From Aphodosoma sp044433285 (GTDB taxonomy: Bacteria; Bacteroidota; Bacteroidia; Bacteroidales; Paludibacteraceae), in the NCBI GenBank assembly GCA_044433285.1, contig JAWXTU010000006.1:1-48553 (forward strand): a DNA stretch of 48,553 nucleotides, read 5' to 3'. This document shows, one piece after another, positions 17,029 through 25,384 of the stretch. Position 1 is the first letter of the stretch. Every line of letters starts with the position of its first letter. The notes under the pieces were generated by a model. The model saw nothing but the letters and a program-made list of their open reading frames with translations. It was not told where the DNA came from and did no database searches. Both the position numbers and the translations under genes were made by a program.

Positions 17029-19653
17029 CTACAATTTCACGACATCAACAACTGATTCGATTGCTTCGTCAATACCGTCGGCATATTTACCACCTGCGGT
17101 TGCCATAAAGGCTTGACCGCCACCGCCACCTTGAATATATTTAGCAGCTTCTCTAATCATTTTGCCTGCGTGATAACCTGCATCGACCATTGGCTGGCTG
17201 ATGAAAATTGTTATTGATGGTTTGCCCTCGTAGACAGTACCAGCCACAAATATAAATTTCACATCTGCGAACTTGCCACGGAAGAAGGGTACAATACTTT
17301 TGAAGGTATCAGGATTATCACTACCAACGTAACGGACAATTTTTACACCATTGATATCTTCAGCTGTTTTTACCATATTATCGCGCATCATGGTAGCACG
17401 CTCCTGCATATATTGCTCAACACTTTTACGCAATCCTGCATTTTCATCAATGCTCTTTTTGATAGCTGACATCACATCCGGAGTATTATTAAACAACTCA
17501 TTTATAGCACGTTGCTCATCTTGAACCCCATCTACATAACGTTCTGCATACTCGGCAGTTACAGCCTCAATACGTCTGATACCTGCCGCAATTGAACTCT
17601 CCGACGTGATGCGCAAAAGTCCGATTTTACCAGTAGCGGAAACGTGAGTACCTCCACATAATTCTACAGAATCTGCATAACCAACCACACGCACACTATC
17701 GCCATATTTCTCACCAAACAGTGCCACAGCACCCATCTCTCGAGCCTCAGCGATAGGCATATTCCTATTTTCTTTCAATGAAGAATTTGCACGTATTCTC
17801 TTATTTACAGCGTGTTCCACTGCACGTATCTCCTCTTGAGTCATCTTTTGGAAGTGCGAGAAATCGAAACGAAGAGTCTCTGGACTTACATACGACCCTT
17901 TTTGCTCGACGTGAGAACCCAACACCTCATATAAAGCCTTATGCAACAAGTGTGTAGCTGTGTGATTTGCCTCTATAGATAATCTTCTGTCCGAATTTAC
18001 CTTAGCAAAAAATTGCGCAGTAACATCACTTGGCATATTCATTAAAATATGTACTGTAAGATTATTTTCATTTTTTGTATCAACCACATCAACGCTCTCT
18101 CCATTATCAGCAATTAACCAACCAGTATCACCCACCTGACCACCTTTTTCTGCATAAAAAGGTGTAGTCGATAAAACTACTTGATAATAATTTTTACCTT
18201 TTTGTTGCATCTTGCGATAGCGAAGAATATGAGTATCACACTGTTGCATATCATAGCCCACAAATTCTGTATCATCCTCAGCTACAACCACCCAATCGCC
18301 TGTCTCTATCGATGCGGCATTACGAGCACGCGCTTTTTGTTTCGCCATCTCAGTATTAAAATCATCGATATTAAGAGTCATATCATGCTCTTTTAGTATC
18401 AACTCTGTCAAATCAAGTGGGAAACCATAAGTATCATAAAGCGTAAACGCATCCATTCCACTCACCACTGTTTGATTAACCGCTTTTGCATCATCAATCA
18501 CCTTATCAAGCAATCTAATGCCAGTCTCTAATGTGCGCAAAAACGACTCCTCTTCCTCTTTTATCACCTTGGTAATTAGAGTCTCTTGAGCTTTTAACTC
18601 AGGATAAGCCATACCCATATTTTCAATCAAAGAGGGGAGGATTTTATACATAAATGCACTACGTTGATTTAAGAATGTATATCCATAACGCACTGCACGA
18701 CGCAAGATACGACGAATAACATAACCAGCTTTTGCGTTAGATGGAAGCTGTCCATCTGTAATTGCAAATGCAATGGTACGCACGTGATCGACAACCACAC
18801 GCATCGCAATATCTATCTTATTATCAACACCATACTGACAATTACAAATCTCACCTACTGTTTTAAGTAGCGGTTGGAATACATCAGTATCATAGTTAGA
18901 TTTTTTACCTTGCACCGCCACACACAGACGTTCAAAACCCATACCAGTATCGATAACTTTGTTTGGTAGTGGCTCTAACGATCCATCTGCTTTGCGGTTA
19001 TACTGCATAAATACATTGTTCCAAATCTCAATAACTTGCGGATTATCACCATTTACAAGATCGCGACCACTCACCTTTGCACGTTCGCTATCATCACGTA
19101 GGTCAATATGAATTTCAGAACAAGGACCACACGGACCTGTATCACCCATCTCCCAGAAGTTATCTTTTTTATTGCCATTGATAATTCTATCAGTAGCTAC
19201 ATATTTCTCCCACATCTGCGCTGCCTCATTATCGCGCTCTAACCCCTCGGCAGGAGCACCCTCAAATACAGAGACATACAAACGATCTTTATCTAATTTG
19301 AGCACCTCAGTCAAATACTCCCAAGCCCAAGCAATAGCCTCCTCTTTGAAATAATCTCCAAAACTCCAATTACCCAACATTTCAAACATAGTGTGGTGGT
19401 ATGTATCGTGCCCTACCTCTTCAAGGTCGTTGTGTTTACCACTCACGCGCAAACATTTTTGTGTATCCGCCACACGTGGATAGACGATAGGATCATTGCC
19501 TAAAATAATATTTTTGAACTGATTCATACCTGCATTGGTAAACATCAATGTAGGGTCATCTTTAATTACCATAGGTGCAGATGAAACGATATGGTGTTTT
19601 TTAGACGTAAAAAAGTCTAAGAACGATTGGCGTATCTCTTTGGAAGTCATCAT
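17029..19653 (-). CDS. alaS: Alanine--tRNA ligase
   Basis: 874-residue class II synthetase. The N terminus MMTSKEIRQSFLDFFTSKKHHIVSSAPMV and TNAGMNQFKN are the aminoacylation core. Editing-domain zinc motifs are HTATHLLHKAL (HxxxH) and CGGTHVSATG (CxxxH). The C-terminal C-Ala region ends with the glycine-rich IQGGGGGQAFMATAGGK. Full length. The promoter is directly upstream at 19709-19702 and divergent from that of the ispE leader. Confidence 0.98.
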   Translation of the reverse strand: MMTSKEIRQSFLDFFTSKKHHIVSSAPMVIKDDPTLMFTNAGMNQFKNIILGNDPIVYPRVADTQKCLRVSGKHNDLEEVGHDTYHHTMFEMLGNWSFGDYFKEEAIAWAWEYLTEVLKLDKDRLYVSVFEGAPAEGLERDNEAAQMWEKYVATDRIINGNKKDNFWEMGDTGPCGPCSEIHIDLRDDSERAKVSGRDLVNGDNPQVIEIWNNVFMQYNRKADGSLEPLPNKVIDTGMGFERLCVAVQGKKSNYDTDVFQPLLKTVGEICNCQYGVDNKIDIAMRVVVDHVRTIAFAITDGQLPSNAKAGYVIRRILRRAVRYGYTFLNQRSAFMYKILPSLIENMGMAYPELKAQETLITKVIKEEEESFLRTLETGIRLLDKVIDDAKAVNQTVVSGMDAFTLYDTYGFPLDLTELILKEHDMTLNIDDFNTEMAKQKARARNAASIETGDWVVVAEDDTEFVGYDMQQCDTHILRYRKMQQKGKNYYQVVLSTTPFYAEKGGQVGDTGWLIADNGESVDVVDTKNENNLTVHILMNMPSDVTAQFFAKVNSDRRLSIEANHTATHLLHKALYEVLGSHVEQKGSYVSPETLRFDFSHFQKMTQEEIRAVEHAVNKRIRANSSLKENRNMPIAEAREMGAVALFGEKYGDSVRVVGYADSVELCGGTHVSATGKIGLLRITSESSIAAGIRRIEAVTAEYAERYVDGVQDEQRAINELFNNTPDVMSAIKKSIDENAGLRKSVEQYMQERATMMRDNMVKTAEDINGVKIVRYVGSDNPDTFKSIVPFFRGKFADVKFIFVAGTVYEGKPSITIFISQPMVDAGYHAGKMIREAAKYIQGGGGGQAFMATAGGKYADGIDEAIESVVDVVKL

Positions 19654-19701
19654 AATATGTAAGTTTTATATAGTTTCAGATTGGACATTTTATTCACACT
19701 G

Positions 19702-19709
19702 CAAAGATA
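19702..19709 (-). promoter_or_regulatory. alaS promoter -7 box
   Basis: TATCTTTG on the minus strand (19709-19702) followed by CAGTGTG, about 50 bp upstream of the alaS ATG. Matches TAnnTTTG; no clear -33 box. Confidence 0.6.
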
Positions 19710-19754
19710 TAAAAAATAATGGATAATTCATAATTTAAAGTCTATATTTTTTTG

Positions 19755-19762
19755 TATCTTTG
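19755..19762 (+). promoter_or_regulatory. Promoter -7 box of the ispE leader transcript
   Basis: TATCTTTG followed by CAGGC, matching TAnnTTTG. A transcript from here would have a leader of about 310 nt before ispE, containing the foldback element at 19779-19985 and three degenerate hairpin repeats. Confidence 0.6.
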
Positions 19763-19778
19763 CAGGCAATAAATTTAC

Positions 19779-19985
19779 TAAGGGGACGTCTAAAAACTCC
19801 CCGATAAAAAATTAAATTAATAATATGAGACTCTAAACAGTTCTTTTGCGATATTTTTGATCCTTATTAGCCTATTTTACCTCTTATATCACTCATTTAG
19901 CCCGCTAAACTCGTAATATGCTAGTCAAAATAGTTCTAATAATTTATCAAAAATTTCTGCAAAGCAATTTTTAGAAGTCCCCTTA
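19779..19985 (+). repeat. 207-bp foldback (MITE-like) element in the ispE leader
   Basis: The ends are inverted repeats (19779-19796 with 19968-19985, 17 of 18 positions; TAAGGGGAC.TCTAAAAA). The interior is also an imperfect palindrome: the stretch from 19841 (CTTTTGCGATATTTTTGATC) matches the reverse complement of the right arm over about 40 bp at roughly three-quarters of positions. The tip (19886-19920) is a palindrome around CCC. The left arm contains a copy of the GGGGA/TCCCC motif (19779-19828). The whole could fold into one long stem in DNA or RNA. It carries no open reading frame of note. Confidence 0.6.
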
Positions 19986-19995
19986 AGAGAAAATT

Positions 19996-20087
19996 TAAAG
20001 TCGTTTTAGAAAATCATTAAGGAGGTTTTAGAAAATCTCATAAATAAAGGGGACTTAAAAAACACCTCAAACAAAATTAATAATATG
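19996..20087 (+). repeat. Three degenerate tandem repeats before ispE
   Basis: Units of about 21-30 bp: AAGTCGTTTTAGAAAATCAT, AAGGAGGTTTTAGAAAATCT, and AAAGGGGACTTAAAAAACAC. All have a G-rich start, a T/A core and, in two of them, a C-rich end, so each can form a short hairpin. The third leads into AATTAATAATATGA and the ispE start. They lie in the leader downstream of the foldback element. Confidence 0.5.
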
Positions 20088-20933
20088 ATTACATTCCCGA
20101 ATGCAAAAATTAATCTAGGATTAAACATTACAGAAAAACGAGAAGATGGCTACCACAATATCGAGACCCTATTTTATCCAATAAACTTGCGAGATACACT
20201 AGAGTTTGTGGTTAGCGATGAGGAGGAGATGTGCTCTTTTTCTTCAGACGGTTTAGCTATTCAAGGCTCTACAAAAAACAACCTAATTTTCAAAGCCTAT
20301 GACCTTTTAAGAGTGGATTATGATATACCTGCACTAGATATTTTTCTATTAAAAAACATACCAATGGGGGCAGGACTTGGCGGTGGTTCCGCAGATGCAG
20401 CTTTTATGCTCTCGATGTTGAACGAACAATTTAATCTAGAAATTAGCTCCGAAAAACTACTTGAATACGCAGCTAGAATTGGTGCGGACTGTCCGTTTTT
20501 CTTGATAAACAAACCTATCATCGCATCTGGCATAGGCAATATCTTTTCGCCATGCACACTCGATTTGAGCAGATACACTATATTTCTTGTGAAACCAGAA
20601 ATTCACGTCAATACAGCTGAGGCATATGGAGGCTGTAAACCTGCCAAATGGGCTGTACCACTGCAAGATATTATACAGATGGAGGTGGGCAAATGGCGCG
20701 AACTATTAAAGAATGATTTTGAGGATACGGTATTTGCAATCCATCCAAAACTCGGCGAGATAAAAGAGCTACTATACTCATCTAATGCAGTTTACTCTGC
20801 TATGTCTGGTTCTGGTTCTACAATATTTGGCTTATTTGAACGAGATGAATGTAATAAAGAGGAGATTGACACTAAAGTAAAATTGATATTAAACAACACA
20901 GACTTTACAAGTTATCAATTAGAGATGCTATAA
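20085..20933 (+). CDS. ispE: 4-diphosphocytidyl-2-C-methyl-D-erythritol kinase
   Basis: 282-residue GHMP kinase of the MEP isoprenoid pathway, phosphorylating CDP-ME at the 2-OH. The substrate-binding N terminus is FPNAKINLGLNITEKREDGYHNIETLFYPI (catalytic Lys8), the ATP loop is PMGAGLGGGSADA (93-105), the catalytic aspartate is in GADCPFF (133-139), and the C-terminal GHMP motif is AMSGSGSTIFGLF. Full length. It has an unusually long, repeat-rich leader. The thioesterase gene follows after 30 bp. Confidence 0.97.
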   Translation: MITFPNAKINLGLNITEKREDGYHNIETLFYPINLRDTLEFVVSDEEEMCSFSSDGLAIQGSTKNNLIFKAYDLLRVDYDIPALDIFLLKNIPMGAGLGGGSADAAFMLSMLNEQFNLEISSEKLLEYAARIGADCPFFLINKPIIASGIGNIFSPCTLDLSRYTIFLVKPEIHVNTAEAYGGCKPAKWAVPLQDIIQMEVGKWRELLKNDFEDTVFAIHPKLGEIKELLYSSNAVYSAMSGSGSTIFGLFERDECNKEEIDTKVKLILNNTDFTSYQLEML

Positions 20934-20963
20934 ACGTGTTTCTAAAAACTATTTTAAATTCGT

Positions 20964-21704
20964 ATGATTATAGATAGATTTGAATATTATATCTACCCTC
21001 ACGAGGTAGGAGCAAACAAACGTATTACTCCATGTAATATGGGTTCTTTGATATTGAACTCAGCAGGTATGGCAGCCACCAAAAACGGCTTTGGAATGCA
21101 TTATCTTCATGCCAACGGATTTGCTTGGGTGGTGAGTCGTATGGCAGTAGAGATGAAAGAGTACCCACAAGAGTATCAGACCATTACAATTGAGACTTGG
21201 ATGGAGAACTGCACCGCTATAACCTCATTACGCAACTACAAAATTTTTAATTCTGAGGGCGAGTTGATTGGCGAGGCATCTACATTATGGTCGATAATTG
21301 ACTTTAACAGTCGCAAAATCGTAAATCTACTGAAATTTGAACAACTTCTCGACTTTATCGTAGACAACCACCCTATTAAAATTGCAACAGCAGGCAGAGT
21401 TGATTTACCGAAAAACGCCACACCTGACAATGTTTTTAGTCACAAAGTGGTATACAGCGATATCGATTTTAATCGCCACGCAAATTCGATGAAATATTTG
21501 CAATGGGTAATAGATAGTATTCCGTACGAAACTTTTATGCAGCGCAATATCAAACGATACGAAATAAATTATCAGAAAGAGGTGATTGCCGAAGAAGTAG
21601 TTGATATAGAACATTATATCTGCAACGATAATGGTGCAACTACTGACACTTTCGACATTAAACAAGAAAAAACCTGCTGCAAAATTAAATTGATATATTG
21701 CTAA
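20964..21704 (+). CDS. Acyl-ACP thioesterase (FatA/FatB-like family)
   Basis: 246 residues with two hotdog-like halves. The N half contains YYIYPHEVGANKRITPCNMGSLILNSAG and ITIETWMENC. The C half contains KVVYSDIDFNRHANSMKYLQWVIDSIPYE, in which the D.N.HANS(M)KY pattern carries the usual catalytic Asn/His of bacterial and plant acyl-ACP thioesterases. It releases free fatty acids from ACP in the cytoplasm. It sits between ispE and tag on the same strand, probably one transcription unit. Confidence 0.88.
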   Translation: MIIDRFEYYIYPHEVGANKRITPCNMGSLILNSAGMAATKNGFGMHYLHANGFAWVVSRMAVEMKEYPQEYQTITIETWMENCTAITSLRNYKIFNSEGELIGEASTLWSIIDFNSRKIVNLLKFEQLLDFIVDNHPIKIATAGRVDLPKNATPDNVFSHKVVYSDIDFNRHANSMKYLQWVIDSIPYETFMQRNIKRYEINYQKEVIAEEVVDIEHYICNDNGATTDTFDIKQEKTCCKIKLIYC

Positions 21705-21765
21705 AAATAGAGCAAGAATTACCGCTAATTTTTCAGCACCAAAATTGGTAATATATTTAGAAATT

Positions 21766-22320
21766 ATGAACCGATGCAAATGGAAAAACCTAGAGAACAA
21801 CCCTATCTATTGTGAGTATCACGATAACGAATGGGGTGTGGAGTCGCACGACGAAAGATATCTATTTGAGATGCTCATCTTAGAGTCGTTTCATTGCGGA
21901 CTCTCGTGGTTGATCGTGCTTAAAAAGCGCGAAGCTTTTCGTATGGCGTTTGATAATTTCGATGTGGAGAAAGTGGCAGCATTCGATATTATGCGTATTG
22001 AAAATCTGATGCAAAACAGCAATATTATACGTAACAGGGCAAAAATAGAAGCTACAGTTTTAAATGCACAAGCATTCATACGCATACAACAGGAGTTTGG
22101 GAGTTTCGACAAATATATATGGTCGTTTACCAAAGGGGAGGTGCTTTACAGCAATTTCGATGCTGAAATCACCACCAATTGGCTATCCGATTTAGTAGCA
22201 AAAGATTTAAAGCAACGAGGATTTAAATTTATGGGGAGCGTAACGACATACTCTTATTTAGAGGCAATCGGCGTAATGAACAACCACGCAAGCTACTGTT
22301 TCAAAGCGCACACCTCCTGA
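21766..22320 (+). CDS. tag: DNA-3-methyladenine glycosylase I
   Basis: 184 residues from ATG 21766 (MNRCKWKNLENNPIYCEYHDNEWG); a longer frame opens at a non-ATG codon at 21745. Family features: the N-terminal zinc ligands Cys (RCKW) and His (YHDNEWG), LILESFHCGLSWLIVLKKREAFR, and C-terminal FKFMGSVTTYSYLEAIGVMNNHASYC with the second His/Cys pair of the zinc snap. It excises 3-methyladenine from alkylated DNA. Normal length. Confidence 0.96.
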   Translation: MNRCKWKNLENNPIYCEYHDNEWGVESHDERYLFEMLILESFHCGLSWLIVLKKREAFRMAFDNFDVEKVAAFDIMRIENLMQNSNIIRNRAKIEATVLNAQAFIRIQQEFGSFDKYIWSFTKGEVLYSNFDAEITTNWLSDLVAKDLKQRGFKFMGSVTTYSYLEAIGVMNNHASYCFKAHTS

Positions 22321-22448
22321 CTTCGACACTTTTTGGGCTAAAAACAGATAAACTATTGATTATCAACCGAAGTTTGAGGCACCCAAAATTCCTCTTCAGG
22401 CAAAAGCTTAAGTAATTTATGCCTATTAGTTATAAAAAGCGTCTCAGA

Positions 22449-23747
22449 TTACAACAACCCTGCTACCAATATAATTGCTACTGCAATTGGAGCGATATAT
22501 TTGATGATTAAATATATAGCATTTAAAATCCACCGCTTGAATTTTATGGTTCCGCCGCTTGTGATTTCATCTTCAAACTCCTCTCTCTTCATTCTCCAAC
22601 CTACATAAACTACAATCATAAAGCCTACGATTGGGATTAGTATATTAGCAGAGAGGTTCTCCAAAAACGTAAATATACTCTTATCGAATATCTTTACGTC
22701 GCCTAATAATCCAAACGAGAGCGACGCAAAAATTGATATCGTAAAGACTGATAACGAAGAGATTATAACGGCAGATAGTCGAGAAATTTTAATGCGCTCA
22801 ATGACATAGCTCACCAACACCTCTAATATTGAGATAGATGAGGTGATTGCGGCAATGAAAAAGGTGATAAAAAAGCATATGGCAAAAATTTCGCCTCCTG
22901 CTATCTGCGCAAAAATATGAGGCAGGGTGATAAATACAAGTCCTGGACCCTCTGTTGGTGATATACCAAAAGCAAAGACAGCTGGCATTATAGCTAATCC
23001 TGCAATTATGGCAAAAACCAAATCTGAAAAGGCTGAAAAGGAGGCTGTTTTTACTATATTCTCTCGCCTTTGAATATAAAATCCATATGTGAGGAGACTT
23101 CCACACCCAATGCTCAAAGAGAAAAACGCCTGACCCAATGCAGCCAATACTGTCTTTCCTGTTACTTTTGAAAAATCAGGTTGAAATAAAAACCTCACTC
23201 CTTCACCTGCTCCTTCCAACATAAGCGAACGTACAGCTATGATTATCACCATTATAAATAGTATAGGCATCAATACTTTTGAAAATCGCTCTATCCCTTT
23301 GCTTATGCCGAACAGAATAATCGCTCCTGTTGCAAGAATAAATAGGAGTGTATTGATAAGAGGTTGCCATACAGCAGTTATAGAGCTGTTGTATACCTGT
23401 TCAAGTACCTCTGGCGAGGTGGATACTACACTGAAACTAAATGCTTTAATCAAATATCCCAGACTCCAACCGCCTACTACTGCATAAAACGAGAAGACCA
23501 CAAACGCCGATATTACAGAGAGTAGTTTAATGCTCTTTATACCTTCTGGCTGTCGACGCCCTACAAGTATCTCTGAGTACATTATTGGTAAGCAGAGAAC
23601 TAGCACAAAAAGCAAATAGATAATTATAAACGCTGCACCGCCATTGGTGCCTACTAAATAGGGGAACCGCCATAAATTACCTAACCCAACGGCTGACCCG
23701 GCTAGAGCGACTAAAACTCCGAATGTGCTTCTAAATTGATCTTTCAT
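22449..23747 (-). CDS. Sodium-dependent transporter, NSS (SNF/LeuT) family
   Basis: 432 residues, about 11-12 hydrophobic helices. The N-terminal signature FGVLVALAGSAVGLGNLWRFPYLVGTNGGAAF forms the unwound TM1 with the Na+ and substrate sites; SIGCGSLLTYGFYI corresponds to TM6. The substrate is probably an amino acid; it cannot be assigned. After the TAA the same frame stays open for about 31 codons (ending near 22354), without a matching family extension that I recognise. Its ATG is 7 bp from the stop of the upstream ATPase gene, so the two may be co-transcribed. Confidence 0.95.
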   Translation of the reverse strand: MKDQFRSTFGVLVALAGSAVGLGNLWRFPYLVGTNGGAAFIIIYLLFVLVLCLPIMYSEILVGRRQPEGIKSIKLLSVISAFVVFSFYAVVGGWSLGYLIKAFSFSVVSTSPEVLEQVYNSSITAVWQPLINTLLFILATGAIILFGISKGIERFSKVLMPILFIMVIIIAVRSLMLEGAGEGVRFLFQPDFSKVTGKTVLAALGQAFFSLSIGCGSLLTYGFYIQRRENIVKTASFSAFSDLVFAIIAGLAIMPAVFAFGISPTEGPGLVFITLPHIFAQIAGGEIFAICFFITFFIAAITSSISILEVLVSYVIERIKISRLSAVIISSLSVFTISIFASLSFGLLGDVKIFDKSIFTFLENLSANILIPIVGFMIVVYVGWRMKREEFEDEITSGGTIKFKRWILNAIYLIIKYIAPIAVAIILVAGLL

Positions 23748-23754
23748 TTTTGGT

Positions 23755-25119
23755 TTAACTATTCATTAATAATAATATATCTTGCGGTAGAAAAACACCA
23801 TCGCAAGAGCCTGTTGGTTCGTTTTTCAAAAACAGTTTAGGAACGATAATATATTTATCAGCAAATGGCAATTTATTTGCCTTGGCGATTAACTGTTGCA
23901 TCAACTGATCACTGTTCTCTTTCGACGTCCATTTACACTCACCTACCAATAGATATTTTTTATCAATAGACTCTGCAACAACATCTAACTCTATCTGTTC
24001 AGTTTTCGATACCGAACCCCACCAACGATGAGCCATACCATATAAAACTTCGTCTACCTCATTTCCAGATATTGCATTACGGCATAAATCTTCCCATAAA
24101 TTAGCTACAAAACTATTCATCTGATTATCAATCATCTGCTCAATAACTTGAGTTCTACCCATTTCGATAAAAGAGCGGTATGGAGCCACAAATTTAAAAT
24201 AAAAAGAGAGGAATTGATCTGCAATTTTATATAGACTTTTCTTTGAATTTCTTTCGTGCTCACCAAAAGGGAGCTCCTTTGTTAAATATCCTAGTTGAAT
24301 TAATTTAGATAACGGACGCGAAAGGTTTGTAGCAGGCTCAGCACAACGCGCTGCAATTTCAGATAACCTATGCACTCCAGCACCAATATAAGAGATTATT
24401 GTAGCTGTTTTTACAATATCCTTTACATCCTCTTTAAATAGTTTTATCGGCTCTTCATACAACACACCATTAGGCGTAAGCATAAGATTACTAATTGCTT
24501 CACGCAAATTAGAATAGTTCTCACGCAACTCCCAATAACGAGGTACTCCACCCCAAACAGCATACTCCTCTATTGCAGATACTGCATCTAAATTTAGGGC
24601 TTCACCAATATAATTAATTTTGATAGGATTGATTTTTAATATCGCATCAGCTCGTCCGTACAAAGGAGATGTGGCATCTAAGACAAGACCATACATTAAT
24701 TGCTGAGATGAGCCGCATATAATCAAATTAAATTTAAGTTGCTTGCTATCAACTTTCTTTTGAATAATTGATGGCAACTCGGGACTATTTTGCACTAAAT
24801 AGGGAAATTCATCCAAACAGAGAGTAAAACGTTTGTCGGTACGAACATTAAGCATATCAAAAAAAACGTCCCAATCTGGATAATGGACTTTATCAAAGTC
24901 AGGAATAATTGTAGCAATTACAGTAGCCAAAAGTTCTCGTTGCAACTTCGATTCGGCTTGATCTGCTAAGAAATAGAGATCTTGTTGACCAAGTATTCTG
25001 GTCAATAAAGTAGATTTCCCTAAGCGTCTACGCCCATAAATCACAGTAAAAGAATTTTTATCGCGGTTAAGGATATCTATAAGTGTTTTTTGTTCTGATA
25101 CTCTATTTACAAATTCCAT
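23755..25119 (-). CDS. AAA ATPase with C-terminal DUF234-type domain
   Basis: 454 residues. N-terminal archaeal-ATPase-like domain: NRVSEQKTLIDILNRD, Walker A YGRRRLGKSTLL (about 29-40), Walker B TLCLDEFPYLV, sensor LIICGSSQQLM. A winged-helix-like middle follows (GVHRLSEIAARCAEPATNLSRPLSKLIQLGYL). The C-terminal DUF234 region has a PD-(D/E)xK-like pattern (TEQIELDVVAESIDKKYLLVGECKWTS). The family is common in Bacteroidota and archaea; its function is unproven, and a nuclease-linked role is inferred. The promoter region is unusual, with two near-identical palindromes flanking the promoter. Confidence 0.88.
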   Translation of the reverse strand: MEFVNRVSEQKTLIDILNRDKNSFTVIYGRRRLGKSTLLTRILGQQDLYFLADQAESKLQRELLATVIATIIPDFDKVHYPDWDVFFDMLNVRTDKRFTLCLDEFPYLVQNSPELPSIIQKKVDSKQLKFNLIICGSSQQLMYGLVLDATSPLYGRADAILKINPIKINYIGEALNLDAVSAIEEYAVWGGVPRYWELRENYSNLREAISNLMLTPNGVLYEEPIKLFKEDVKDIVKTATIISYIGAGVHRLSEIAARCAEPATNLSRPLSKLIQLGYLTKELPFGEHERNSKKSLYKIADQFLSFYFKFVAPYRSFIEMGRTQVIEQMIDNQMNSFVANLWEDLCRNAISGNEVDEVLYGMAHRWWGSVSKTEQIELDVVAESIDKKYLLVGECKWTSKENSDQLMQQLIAKANKLPFADKYIIVPKLFLKNEPTGSCDGVFLPQDILLLMNS

Positions 25120-25133
25120 AAATCCTCCATATC

Positions 25134-25176
25134 AATAATTATGCACCTGCAACATAATGTTTTTGCTGCATAATTA
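25134..25176. repeat. Palindromic 43-bp repeat, copy 1, between promoter and start of the ATPase gene
   Basis: TAATTATGCA and TGCATAATTA form a 10-bp stem around an inner AACAT/ATGTT dyad. It matches 25283-25325 at 39 of 43 positions. It lies 15 bp upstream of the ATPase start codon and inside the predicted transcript, suggesting an operator or RNA hairpin. Confidence 0.6.
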
Positions 25177-25218
25177 ATTTTTATTAATAATTAATATTAA
25201 TCCAAAATAATCACAGTG

Positions 25219-25249
25219 CAAAAGTACAAAAAAAACTTTACTCTACAAA
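25219..25249 (-). promoter_or_regulatory. Promoter of the DUF234-type ATPase gene
   Basis: On the minus strand TTTG (25249-25246), 19 nt, TACTTTTG (25226-25219). Full consensus. It sits midway between the two palindromic repeats; two direct repeats ATAAGGGGGCAAAA (25256-25269 and 25271-25284) lie just upstream of the -33 box. Confidence 0.75.
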
Positions 25250-25282
25250 ATCTTGATAAGGGGGCAAAAAATAAGGGGGCAA

Positions 25283-25325
25283 AATAATTATGCACCTACA
25301 ACATAATGTTTGCACTGCATAATTA
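25283..25325. repeat. Palindromic 43-bp repeat, copy 2, upstream of the ATPase promoter
   Basis: Same outer stem (TAATTATGCA / TGCATAATTA) and inner AACATAATGTT dyad as copy 1, same orientation, with 149-bp spacing start to start. The four differences fall in the loop region and not in the stem, as expected if the palindrome is what is conserved. Confidence 0.6.
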
Positions 25326-25384
25326 TTTCTCATTACTAAAGCTATAAGGAAAACACCATCTCTTTGGGGGAGGAAAACCGCCCT

